From the NCBI GenBank assembly GCA_013397845.1, contig VZTG01004619.1, positions 372,001 to 436,000 of the forward strand: a stretch of 64,000 nucleotides of DNA, given 5' to 3'. The DNA is from Melanocharis versteri. Its lineage: Eukaryota; Chordata; Aves; Passeriformes; Melanocharitidae. Both the position numbers and the translations under genes were made by a program. Below are positions 48,341-61,066 of this stretch, in pieces (within the stretch, counting starts at the first letter, position 1; every line of letters starts with the position of its first letter). A model generated the notes under the pieces. That model did no database searches. It was not told the origin of the DNA and saw only the letters and a program-made list of their open reading frames with translations.

Positions 48341-49722
48341 AGAAGTATTGAAGATGAAATCTGAGAAGGGCTGAGTGGAAGGAAATGTAAGCATAAATAT
48401 CCGTGGAAGAATCACAAAACTAGCCAAAAAAAAAAAAAAAAGCCTTTCAAAAAAAGAAGGAAGATCGAAGTTTTAGGTCTTTTACAGTTCTAGAAAAGAC
48501 CAACTTTCTTCCATAAGAATGCAAAACATTATATTTCTGACCAGCAACACAAAAATAAAAATGAATAAATTACTAGATGGATTAATTTGAAAAAAAATAA
48601 CAAGTAGGCATTAAATCCAACACTGTTATCACAGCTAAAAAAGGAGAATGAATAGTCGATAAGAACCAGTGTAAATACATCAGGGTTTCAATTCCCAACT
48701 CCCACTGCTACTGTTGGCAGAACAAATCTTTCCTGGATCTGCTTACCTGCAGGGCAGAGTCCGCTTGGCTGCAGAAACCCCATTGTAACCAATATTTCTG
48801 TTGTGAGTAAGGTGCATGTCAGATTCCCTTCTCACTTTATGTGTTGGAGCTGCAGTATGACAAATTAGCCATCCTTTAGAATATTTTTAAATTTCTGCCT
48901 TGTGTTTGCCTTACAGTTGCGTACAGACATGCAGTGAGTACAGCCAGTGATGAGGACACAAATTATTCTCTGAGTAAGCATATAGTTATTTCTTTTTTTT
49001 ACTGTCGTATTTTGTATTTTAATACAAACAAAACAGATGTGGACCAGTTAGGTCTGTAGCAGGTTAAAAGGCTGCACTCTCCTGTTCAAAAATGATACTG
49101 CACAATGTTTGTAAAATCAATCTATTCTTGAATGCTTCCTTTCTGTATGCAACTAAATTTACATATCCTGCAGCTGAAAAAGGCATAATTAGAAATTTGT
49201 GATTAATTTAAGCGGGAGCAGCTATAAAAATCTTAGGTATTTACATAGTTCTCATAAATTAGAGTCACAAACTGTAATTTGTTAAATTCAAATTCTGCTA
49301 AAAGCTTGCATTTACATAGATGTTCAGATGTTAAAGTGTTGACATGAATTTTAAAATCAACGCTGCTGGCGCATTCATTATTCATGTCAATAAGCTGGAA
49401 GGTTTATTTGGGAAGTTATTTGGACGGTTAAATATGATGGTCAGTAAGAAACTGCAGTTGTAAACACTCTAAACCAACAAAAACGTGCATCTTGTTTATG
49501 GAGAGTTAAAGATGTTTCTTCAGAAGATCTGCATGTATGATCATTGCCAAAAATGGAGCTACACTGATTGATGTTGTATAATATCAATAATCTAGTCTAA
49601 TTGTTAGGCTAATCTCATGGTCCTGCTCCATAGTGATTATTTGCAAAAGAAAAGACATCAGGAAATGCGTTGCACAGTCTGTCAGGAGAAGTCAACCCTT
49701 AGTACTTGGTGAAAGTTTGCAG
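48341..49722. other. AT-rich unique DNA; exon and conserved-element candidates
   Basis: An A run of about 17 bases lies near 48426-48441. A weak exon candidate is at 48917. The segment 49300-49480 has several CpGs and homeodomain-like sites in AT-rich DNA and may be a conserved noncoding element. No gene or transposon is identified. Confidence 0.55.
48917..48973 (+). CDS. Weak candidate 57-nt phase-1 exon
   Basis: Acceptor TGTGTTTGCCTTACAG and donor GTAAGC bracket 57 bases. They are open only in the frame that begins with two bases of a split codon (AYRHAVSTASDEDTNYSL). A nearer GTGAGT inside would give a 17-base alternative. The length is a multiple of three. Not recognised; chance is plausible. 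Confidence 0.16.
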
Positions 49723-50001
49723 ATCATAGAATCACAGAATGATCAGTGTTGGAAGGGGTCACCTTAAAGCCCATCTAGTTCCACCTACCCTGCTGTAGGT
49801 ACAGACATCTTCCACTAGACCAGGTTGTTTAAAGCCCCATCCAACCTGAACACTTCAAGGAATGGGGCATCCACAGCTTCTCTGGGCAACATATTCCAGT
49901 GCCTCATCAGCCACACAGTAGAGAATTGCTCTTTATTATCTAATCTAAACTTGCCCTTTGTCAGTTTAAAACCACTACCCCTTGTCCTATCGCTGCATAT
50001 G
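49723..50001 (-). mobile_element. CR1 LINE 3' segment (~280 bp)
   Basis: Antisense CR1. It opens with tail octamers (ATCATAGAATCACAGAATG), then 'GTGTTGGAAGGGGTCACCTT', 'CTTCCACTAGACCAGGTTG', 'AAAGCCCCATCCAACCTGAA', 'AGCTTCTCTGGGCAAC', 'ATCTAATCTAAACTTGCCCT' and 'TTAAAACCACTACCCCTTGT'. The 3' end is intact and the 5' end truncated. Overlapping frames of about 90 codons on both strands are element remnants. Confidence 0.95.
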
Positions 50002-53000
50002 AAGACACCAAACAACGTGCTCACTTCAAAAATGAATTGTAAAAAAACTAAAAACTGTCTCGTTTTAGGATCTGGGTCAGTGCATCTGAAATCAAAATGA
50101 AAGGACATGCTAAGGTGTGGGAAAGCTTTTTTTTATAATGTTGCAACTGTCAATGTTACTAATGCAAATAATGAGATGGTTAAATGAATTGAAAGAAACA
50201 TCAATGCCAGGTCACGCATTAGCTGACACAAGTCAGCCTAGACCTACAGAGGTATAGCAAGCTTTATGTCTTTTAAGAATCTGTCAGCTAGATACTAAAA
50301 AAATTTAAATTTTGCTTCTTAGCACTGAAGATACAATCTTTTACTATTTTAAAATACTAGTATTAAGAGTGTTCTGGGTAGATCAGTGATTTTATTTTTT
50401 TTTTTAAGCAGCACCAAATATGACTAACATATTGCCAAGTGGACATGCATGTAAACATTTTAATCTATACAGAAGTAAGAGACTATAGAATTTCCTTCTA
50501 AAATGTCAACGGAACCATTCTATAAGCAAAAGTCTGTAAGCAAGCTGTGGCAAAACAGGGAAATTTAAAAATTTCCAGTCAATGCTCAGTGATGGTATCA
50601 GGTAGGATGTTTTTCTGACCATCTTCAGAAATCTCTAGGAAAAACTTTGTTTCTATCACTGCTATTTATTTACACAGAACTGGTGAGGAAGTATCCTCTC
50701 TCTTGACTCAGCAGAGGATTCGAACAGAATTGCCCAGATTCATCTCACTTGGCCTGAAGTGCTGGCACAAGAAACAGTGTTGTCCTTAATGCAGCAAAAA
50801 GTAAAGAAAGAAAAATCCAGCCCCAGGTAGGATCACAGATGGGCTGATGCTTCCTCTGAAGACATCTGTCTTTTTCTTTCTCTCTCACTTAAAGAAAATA
50901 ATCTCTTTTTCCAACCAAGTGCCTATAAGTTGGTGAGATGAATCAACACCATTTTACTTTGAAGTTAAACAAGAAGTGTGAACTTTTGCCCTATTTTTCC
51001 ATTTCTTTCTTATTTATTACCCCTCTTTGACCTTGTTCCTTGTTGAAAAACTGCACGTATTTATCTCCATGTACTATGACCTTTTACCTTCTAGGTCTTT
51101 GCAACACCTAGAAGTTTCACTAGAGCCTATCTTTGGTTAAGTCGGAGCCTTAGTGAATGCAGCATGAGTTTGTGCCTGCCTCTATGCCCCAAAAGCACTG
51201 AAGCAGTCGTTTGTATATGTGAGTCCCATCAACACTGACTTGAATCTGATACCTTTAGCATTAGACCACAGGCATTAATTAAGGCAATGCCCTGGAAACT
51301 GTCTGTAACAATAAACTTTTAATGGATCCTATGGTATGGAAGAGTATTTTCTGTCCAGGCAAAGCCAAAGTGCAGTGTAGTGCATTGCACTGCGGTGCTG
51401 ATCATGGGCTTACTCTAAACATGTGGCAGCAGAAAGCTGCTGATTGTAGGTTTTGAGAACACAGGTCAATGGCAGCAAAAACTCAATAGAATGAAAAAAA
51501 AAAAGCATCAGATATAATTTTTTAAGTAATAATAGTTTATTTTAATTTGACTTGATTCATGAAGTATTACATTTCCTTCCTAACTCTCTTTTTGCTCGAG
51601 ATTGAGTCCCCCAATGTGGTCTACCGCAAGCTCCTTAGAGAAGAGAAAATTATGTAATGGGCGCTTAATTTCCATGCACAGCTTGCCACAGTGACTAGCT
51701 CTCCTCAGAAGAAAGTTGGAGTCATTTTTTACTGCAAAGCATGCTGCTGATAATACGATTAGAGGTGATGCATGCTCATATTTTCACCACTGCCAATAAA
51801 ATGTAACTCCCATAGGTTTAACTGTTTAAATCTTCGCAGTGATCTGCTTCATAAAATGCCGGGCACCCAGGAGTTTCCACAGAAGTCAGAGGAAGCAGTA
51901 CTCAGCAGTTTTGAAAATAGATTTTGAAACCAGAATAATCACATTACCTAACATTTTTAACCTATTCATCTCATAAAACATATTTATATGTCTAGATAAT
52001 CTTTTAGAGACTTTCTTATAGACAGCTGTATCCTAAATTAGCCTTATCTCTGGGTTTTGGTATTTACTATTAAATACGGTTACAATGTTCATGGGACACT
52101 TTAAAATGTTTTATCTATATTTCTTGGGGGCAGAATTCCATTAATTGTCTTTTGCGTTGTTTGAATTGTGATTTTCACAACATTTATTTCCAACAAACAA
52201 CACCAATTTACCCTATTTGTTTTATATTTTGTCTAGTTATTTAAATACAATCATCAAGAACAGCTTGCCAGAGGTTAAATACTGGTTTTATATATGTTAG
52301 GAGGTCTGGAAATGTTTTTTGGAGAGGAAAGGATATGTAACATACAATATGCAGTGACAACATATTAAATCAGTCTAATAAACTTACAGTGGATCCATCA
52401 ACATGGGTGAAATAGTCAGCACTCAATGGGATCTAAATAGGGCATTGTTCTGCTTTGTTCATTTTAATTTAATTTCATTGGTATGTGGACCAACACCACT
52501 TCACTTATTTTGCACAACATACTTGCAAATCTAAATCAAGATCCAGGCTAAAACACTCCAGCCAGGGCTTGCTCAGTCCCCAACCAGAAGCCTCCAGTAA
52601 TAAATCTATTTTCCCGCTTGTGATGCCATAAGTACCAGCTACACTAACTGCATCCTGCTTCAGTATGTTTAATCTTCTAAATTAAATGTTGTTGTTTGTT
52701 AAACAATAAGGAAAAATAATCTTATCTGCTCTGCCCCTAGATTTAATTAATCCTGACATCCCCCAACTTATAGCCATTCCTTGAACAGCATCCAGGCTGT
52801 ATGGAAGATTATAGTTACAATTTTTTTATCGCCAGACTCCAGCTCTGCACAGTTGTTCCTACTCTTGGGAGCATTAGAAAATCTCTCCCTAATTGGTCAT
52901 ATTCTACCTTTGAAAGGTCATACCCATGATTCTTATTCACTTCAGAGCAGTTCTTTTAAAAGGCAGGCCTGGGTGCAGATTTATAATCATGTTTCTAAAG

Positions 53001-56000
53001 CATTGCTTGGTGGAAAACAAGAAAAAAGTAAGCAAATCTTATAGGGTAGTCAGCTGTCATAAGATTTTCAATCCATAAGACTCTCAACTTGAGTTGCATC
53101 AATTTTTTTCAGAAAATGATCCAAACTCCTAAAGTTTCTTTGAAACTTTGGACAATTATGTCTAGGCACATGTATCCACTTCTATAAAACTGATACTGCA
53201 CCAGAGATGGCTTGTCTGTCAATCAATACGTTCTTTTAATAATATTTGAAAATACTAAAGGGCATTTATTTATCCTTTGAAGAAAGCAATTTAGGTATCA
53301 GCAGGTAATTTGCATATTTCACTGGTTTAACTAAGCAAAGATTAGCGAATTAAAATGTAATTATCTTTTTCCCCCCTAATTTGTCAAAATTATGTATTCT
53401 GTGTGAGTGACAGGTGGGTGGTAAAGCTTTTAATGTAAAGTGTATTCCTAAAGTTTCTCTGACTTTGTAGAAAGTTTGGTGGAAAAGTAGTCAACTGAGC
53501 CACCTGAAAATGAAGGTATGCTTTGTATTAGAGTTCTTAAAACATCAAAAATTGAATGCATTAAAAAGTGGTACAGGAAGGCCTCCTTATCGTATTTGGT
53601 CTTTGGTGCACTCAGAAACATTGATTGTTAATTGTAGTTAACAAAACAGATGTTTGCCTGGCATAATTTTGAGAGCACCGAGGGGAACCTCTGTTGCCTT
53701 TGCAGAATGAAAGGATATGAGGAAAATCAGTCTGGGCTCATGGTTTGATCCAAAATGCATCTGGGATCAATGGAGCACGCACTGACTTTAGAGGATTGAG
53801 GCTGTGTCCCATGATGCAAGGGGCTACTCTAAAGAAACAATCCTGAGCATTAATTTCAGCACAGGGAGGAGTACAAGCATAATGCTGATGGCACTTTTTC
53901 ACTTTGCTGCCATCATATCTCTGCTTGGAAGGGATGCTGCATCAATTCAACTCAACTTCTACAAGTAACACAGCTGATAGACAAACAGCAAAAACCTTTC
54001 AATGTTTTTCACTGTCCAGTAGCCACAAAGGACATCCTGAGAGCTGTCCATCTGCCTAAATACATGAGTGTGAGGACACCAGACAGTCACTCTATGTGCG
54101 CACTATGGTCCAGTCAGTAGCCGTAGGCAGGCAGGTATTCCTACCTGTTCCAAACTGATAAAAACAATAGTCTTTTTCTGAAACATGGTTTTTTTATTAC
54201 CTGAACTAGATTTGCTCATCCAGGAAGCCACCTTTGACCCTCAATGTCAATGTAGAGTAAACGGCATAGTCTCATACATAGGTTTTGTTTGATCGAAACA
54301 GGGCGTTATGAAAATGCTTTGTATGCAGCTAGAAGTAAGATTCAGATTTATATAGACTGGAAGCATGAGACATATTTCCTAAAATAGCTATTCACTTGCT
54401 AAGGGTTCCATCGAGGCTTGAAGGATGACAGAGTGCCATCATAAATAAGCTGTTGTCTGCTCAGCTTTGGATGACAAATTCAGGTGCTACGTTGCTTTGC
54501 CTTTTGCAATACATCATTTTCCTAAAGCATGTGGTGGTTTAGGCAAAACCCCGCTCAGGTGCTGAAAATTCACAGAGGGACAATTAGCAGAAGTAGGACG
54601 ATTGCATCTGACAGTTCTATAATAATATGAACCCTGTTGAGTTGCCCAAAATAACAGTGGTAAGTAACCCAGAGCCATAGTATATTAGGTGTTTTGTCTA
54701 TAATTTAAAGGATAATTTACATCTCCTGCTGTGTGATAGCACAATTAATTATATTTTCCCACAGGTGCCTATTTTTAGTGTTGGAAAGGGGTGAGGAATT
54801 TGTTATTGAAGAAGGAAAAAAGACTTTTTTTAAAGAGCACCAGAGACGTGGTGACATGTTGTGTGGTTAATGTGCTCCCTGTGCAAGAAATGACAGTAGC
54901 TGCTTTCCAGTCAGTTACCAGTTATCACTTAGATGGACATCAGACACCTCTGTATCTGGTAATTTATCTCCAGTTCATTTTTATTTCTCATATTTATTTG
55001 CAACAATTAGTTGGCTTAAAATTAATAAATTAAACAACAAAAACAAAATAAAAACAACAACCAACAACAACAACAACAAAAGAACAACCAAAAAAAACCC
55101 CAAAAAACAAACAAACAAAAAAAACCCAAAAAAAAACCCACAAAAAACCACCAAACAAAAAACATATGCATTCTCCCCACCAGTTCTCTAAGGAGTTTCA
55201 TCAGTTGACCTCGAAATAACCACCTACACAATATGCAGAGACTCCCTGAACTTCTAAAATATTTTCTACTCTGGAATAAAACACACAAGCAATCCTTTCT
55301 TTTCCTTTCCCTTATGGTCTCTAACCTCGCACACAAGAGACTGAGATACTGTATTCAGGGACCAAAACCCTAGGAAACTATAAGAATACTGTATTACTAG
55401 GATGAAAAGGGTTCTGGTAAAATAGTAATAGACTAAAAAAGGTTAGTGTGGACAGGAATTATGTGGTCCTTATGTTGTGAGGACAGGAAACACAATAAAA
55501 ATAAGAGACTTCAATTATCCTCAGTACTTATGTAAATGCCACAGCACAATCTAATGGTGAAATTCTTGGGTATTATAAGTGCCTTCCTCTTCTTTCAGGT
55601 AATTAATCATATCAAAGGGAAAAAAGCAGCACTTGACTTGATCCAGGATAGAAGAAAAGAGATTATTTAAAATTTTATTGTTAAGTAACGTGTGTATTAT
55701 ATTGCACGCAAGATATTTAGAGTTAACAATCCTCATAAGCAAATGAAGAACTAAAACCCACACAAGAGCTCTGAACTTCAAAAAGGTTAGTTTGCAGATA
55801 GGCTTGTCACAAAGGAACTAAAAGCTAAAAGACTTAAACATTTGCAGGTGGTGTAGAGATTAAGGACATCATTGTAGGCACTCTAAGGAAGTGTATGTCG
55901 CTTAGAAAGTTGTATGGCAATCAAAAAAACATCACAGAAAAAAACAGAAAAGAAAAAGAAAAAGGAAAAAAAGGCATTAAGATGGGAGATGAGGACAAAG

Positions 56001-59000
56001 TAGGCTATTTAAAATATGGCAGTCCTTAAGAAAGCTATACTCATGTTTACCAAGGACACATCCATAAGCAGGAAAAATATGTAAGGCAGAACAAACCAGC
56101 TCTGAAAAAGAACTTTCTAATGGCATGAAACCTAGTTAGCTTATTTGTTGGTGGGAGATTTTTTTAAATAAACATACCTTCTAGCCTGTAGAACTTGTAT
56201 GCAATTAAGACATTAAAGAAGCATAGATTGGTTGAAAGTATCATTCTGAGCAGAGCTAATGGATACCTATAAAATAAAAATAATATTGGGTAACAGGAAC
56301 AAGTATTCTAAAGGCAGTCATGTATTGCAACCCACTTGCAGTTCTCTGAAGTTACCAAGAACCTTGTTGCTAGAAATGAGGTGAGTTACTATTTCCTGAC
56401 TTCTTGGGTGGCTGAAGGCTTTTGATAAATCCCCAATTATTGATATCTATAGAAACTAGGCTTCTGTAGGACAGGAAGAAATCTACCTTGTAAGTTAATA
56501 TAAATAGGTGGAAATATAGAAAGCAAAGTTTAGGAATAGACTATCAGTTTTGAGAATATAGGGAAGATTACCGCTAAAGTCCCGCAGGGAGCAGAAACTG
56601 CTAGAATATTCGAGATTTTTCATTGTAACTTATACTGGTTGACATCCTTATAAATTACCTAGGGAATTACTTAATAAGGAAGTAATAAAGCTTGTTGATC
56701 AAACCAAGCCATTTAGAGCAATAAAACTGAAAAAACTGACAAGAACCACAGAAAAACTCATAATACTGAGAGTGCCATTCATCTGACCAAACTTGGGCAT
56801 CTGTGGTGCAGGGAGGCATTTGCTCCATTTTCACAGCCTGTGGAAGGAAATTGGTACTTTAATGTAGTAACTTCTAATTGCAACGAAGTAATGGGATAAG
56901 TTATCACCTAAAAATATCTGTTTGTCTCCATTGATTATAAAGGGAGCCAAAGGCAAAGAGCTCAGGTGTCACCAGATGAATCTCACCTTGAAAGACTTGG
57001 ACATAGAATGGCAGATGAAGCTTGATATAACTGTTTTCAAAGAGGGGTATGGGATAAACCATCCTAACTTTGCAAACAAAATATAGAGTATCAACTAGCT
57101 ATTACCACTCGGGAAACAGATCTTAAAATTACTGTCCATAATTCCATGAAATGTAATTTCAAAGCTAAAGAGCAGTCAACATCAAATCAAACATCAATAA
57201 TAGCAAAGGATAAACAACATGACAGAAATCATCATGCCACTCTGTAACCTCAGCAACACGAATATCATCTTTGTTCGTGGTCCTTTCTTTACAGAAATAT
57301 ATATTAGAAATAGAAAATACTCAGAGAAGGTCACTGAGATGATCAAAGCTACAGAATGAGACCAGGAGCCTCTGGTCTAAAAAAAAAGAAAGAGTGGAGA
57401 TGAATGTGATAGTGATATATGAAATACAAGTAACACAAAAAAAAGTGAAAAAACAGTGACCATTCACTTTTTTTTTTCCCCTATGTGGTTCATAAAATTA
57501 AATTACTAGACTGCAAAATGTAGCAGAAACAAAGCAAAAAGCTTTTCCACACAGCTGGAGTTAAGGTTGGGAGCCTGTTGCTGCAGAACATTGTGGACTT
57601 TAAACATTTCTATCAGTTCAAAGAGCAATTTGAAACATTAGTGGGAAAAAAAAGGACACAAGGCCCTCTAAAAGCAAAAATTCCCTTCTTGTTCTTGTTC
57701 CAGAATTCTGTAAGATATAGAATTCAAGTGGCTGGCAGGATTTAGTGGAGAAAGTGTAGTTGTGTGATTGCCCTGTTATTATATTTAGACACTTTTTCTA
57801 GGCCTCTGCCAAACACAGTACTCTATAAATGAATGAACTATTGTCTGATGCAGTAAACCTGTTCCGTACACTAATGTAAAACTTTTGATCTATTCCTGTT
57901 ATATTCTTAAAAAGAGGTATTAGTCACTTAATTCTATGAACAGACTTGCTCTTTATAATTATTTTTCCATAAACTGAGCTGCAACAAGGGAATGATATGC
58001 TCTTAAAATATAAAGGTTAATTCTGTCAATAATAGGGGTGGTGTATGTAACCAAAGGTGAAAACAAGATTGTTGTAAAAATGTTGTCTTTATAAATTTTA
58101 ACAGATGAAAAAGAAGCTGTGTCCATTATGTGTTCCCAGATCCAAACTTTTTTATTCAAACTGCTCTAGAAATATTTTGACATGCCCACAGTACTGGCAT
58201 GATACATTAAAAAGCAAGCCTCAAATCATAAGAAGCTAAGCTTCACCTGGTTTTGCTGAAATCCAAAGGTTCTGAAAGAGCACAGCACCTGGCAAGATCA
58301 GGCTGAGAGATATTACTGCAGACGTGGGTTGTCATTTCTCTATTTGAGGGTGATTGGAAGAGGAATTCTGCTCTAACATGAACACTCAATGAATTCTATA
58401 GATCCCATAAGGTTTCCTAGAGATGTATTCACACTGGTAAATATCATATTGCTTCCTAGAAGAGTGTTTGTGTATACCTTGCACTTCACAGCAGTGACTA
58501 AGTCCACAATCAGACATTTCCATTTCCTAGAACACTTCTTTACTGACCAGACAAGGGATCACATACTAAGCTGTATTTAGACTTGCTGCTCTTCTCCTGG
58601 CAGGGGGTATTGGATGGAGATATATCCCCATCTCTCCTGCTGCCAAAGATTTTTTTATCCACAGAAATCTGTATGGAGCCCCCAGACATGATATGCACTT
58701 ACAACTGACCCTTGTCACATGTAGGGCAGCAGTCAGACATCACAACACTCTTGCCATGGAGGGAACAATACTAACGGGCTGAATTATCATCTCAGCAGGC
58801 AAAAAACATTCAACAGATATGCAGAAGAAGGGAGCAGATAAAAGGAGAGGAATCTGCATTCTTTTTATTGAACATTATGCTTCCCCCAGAGTAACAGCAA
58901 ATGTCTTTTTCTTTTAATTTTTCTATTTGAGTTTGATCATGACCCGTGCAGATGGTGTTTCATGCTTCAGGTGTTTAAACCAACTAATTTTTAAGGATGC

Positions 59001-60976
59001 CCACGGGGCATGCATCTCTTAGCACTCTGAGCAGCTTTTCACACTTCTGCTGTCTATAGGCTTTGGAAAACATTGGTTTTCACTTGAAGGCACTTTTGTT
59101 AAGTGGCCCGGAAGGAGGAATTTTGTCCTGTCATTTTAGCAAATTTAGGCTTAAGCTGAAAATGAGGAAGCCTTGAGAAAGTTAGTTTTTCTCATTTCAG
59201 AAACCCATCAGATATTTCATTTCTGGTTAGTTAACAGGAACAGCATGGACAACTCATAATTGAACTGTATATTTTAAAAGCCCTTTCATCAAACTGCATT
59301 TATGGAAGCAACTACCTTAGTGAAAGACAGAGGGAAAAAAGCACTATCAGGACAAAATCAGAAGGAATAAGACTCCTATACTGAATTAAAACAGAGTTTT
59401 ACTAAGTTTTCTAAGCATATGGAAAAATCTAAATAGATGTCACTGGTTGTCTTGAAAAAAATAACATATTGTACCGCAATAATGATATAAATACAATCCA
59501 GAGGGAGATTTGGGGTCAGAAAACAGCTGATGTGTGATTGGAAACTGAAATGGCAGTGACTTAAAAAGCAGCTCTGAGGTTGAGAACCGTTCTGAAAAGG
59601 GCTGGTACTCGAGTTTGCTGGGCATACTGTATAGATGGGGATCAACTCTGTCGTAGGAACGAAATGTCAACAAATTAAAAATCAAAGCTATTGGTGAGAA
59701 AGAGAAACTGGAATGTAGATTCAGTTCCTCTTTTCAATCTCAAGTTTCTCTGTGCTTCTACTTGGGAAATTCACTTACTCCTGAGTAAGTGCTTCTGCTT
59801 TGGGTTGCAGCTTTAGAGATGTGACATTTGATTTTTGGACTCTGCTGTTGCCATTGATTTCATGACTCCGCTGTATTATTGATCCAAATCTCAGTATTCC
59901 TCACAACTTCTTACACTTTCTGAAGGATTGCTTAAGAGCCCATTAATTCCCAGCTAGATTGTATTTAGTTAACTAGCATCACAGGACTAGATAATGTGCA
60001 GGGCATCCAGTCCAGCCCTGACTAGGAAAAAGTATATAAAAACCTACTTGAAAATTTTATGTTATCCCTAATCTTATAAACCTCCAATGAAGTAAGCTCT
60101 TCAATGTTATGATACTGGCTATTTACTAATTTAATATATCCTTTTATCATTCAAAATCTTGTAAAAAAAGCCAATAGTTTTTTCCTCTTTTTCTCCTTTG
60201 GTACATGGAAAACAATAAATTGCTCTCTACAAGGGAAATCTTACTCCACTTTCCAGGAAAAAAAAGAAATGTTGTTCACTTCAGTTTACCTTTAGCTCAT
60301 GTTTTCTGATCTGTTTGTTTTCCTTTGCCTTCTCTATTACTTGTCTACATGTGTGATAAGGCGTGAATCCCCAAACTTTGACACAATATTCAAGGGTCAA
60401 CTTAAGTCGAATAAATATTTTAGACTTTTCTGACAGTCCTATAATTTTATTCTTAAATGTATTTCAGTTTATTTATAAAGATATCTCAGTAAATAAATGC
60501 AGAATAATTAACTTTGACCTCTTGACGTTACTATTAATATACTCAGAACTACAATTCACATTTTTTCTAATGATATAATATTAAATTAATCTATATTAAT
60601 ATTTTAGCTTGGATGAGGAACTTTGAAGTGGATTGTCAGGCCTTTCTATTTATTGTGCTTTATTTTTTTATCACCAGAGAGTAGAGACTGAATTATTTTA
60701 GGATGGAACTTACATGGAAGCTTTACCCAGGAGCCCATCTCAGCACAAGTGCTGTAGCCAGTACTTGGTTTTAAGATCACAGAATGAAACAAGCTAGCCA
60801 TAATCCTAATTTACTCACTCCTGAAAACAACTTTTATGTTGACTTTCCATGCATGGCATTTCTTCCTCAATCAAAATAACTTATTCTGGGTATTACTTGT
60901 TAACATAAACTTGAGTATTTTGGAGTTACACCTTTTTTTAGGCATATATGTACATTTGTATCAGCATCCTTTATAG
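50002..60976. other. 11 kb of AT-rich DNA, no gene seen
   Basis: The longest stretch without a recognised transposon. It holds one A/C-rich tract, a T run near 50394-50405, purine-rich AAAGAAAAAG near 55940-55975, and two segments (about 51600-51800 and 53290-53430) that look like possible conserved noncoding elements. A 26-base exon-like piece lies at 54766-54791 (acceptor TTTTCCCACAG, donor GTGAGG) and is too weak to call. Frames are short and lack domains. Confidence 0.6.
55031..55163 (+). repeat. A/C-rich, G-poor low-complexity tract
   Basis: About 133 bases with a single G. It contains (CAA)n near 55063-55079, CAAACAAA runs, and AACCCC and AACCC units. The G-rich complement yields a spurious 104-codon frame rich in F, W, C and G. 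Confidence 0.93.
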
Positions 60977-61066
60977 CCTGAACGAAGCCTACGTCGAAGC
61001 TCTTCTGGGGATCCAAGTTCAAGTGACAGCTTTACAGTAGAAGATGATAGCAGAATGGAGAATTGA
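60977..61066 (+). CDS. Candidate 3'-terminal coding exon (unrecognised gene)
   Basis: An acceptor (TGTATCAGCATCCTTTATAG) is followed in phase 0 by 29 codons and TGA. An in-frame TAG ends at the acceptor, so the frame is open only from the exon edge. The peptide is strongly protein-like: it begins PERSL, continues RRSSSGDPSSSDSFTVEDDS and ends RMEN. This is a basic-serine then acidic tail, typical of a regulated cytoplasmic C-terminus with kinase-like RRSS sites. Three CpGs in the first 25 bases are unusual in this CpG-poor region and suggest selection on arginine codons. An AATAAA lies near 61590. I do not recognise the gene, and no adjacent exon is certain. Confidence 0.36.
   Translation, partial: PERSLRRSSSGDPSSSDSFTVEDDSRMEN

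Noticed and set aside
55022..55336. 104-codon minus frame
   Set aside because: Its second half is the complement of the A/C-rich tract and the rest has no domain.
59990..60060. Short phrase resembling the CR1 3' end (ATCACAGGACTAGATAATG, CATCCAGTCCAGCCC)
   Set aside because: Too short and diverged to separate from chance, and no tail octamers are present.
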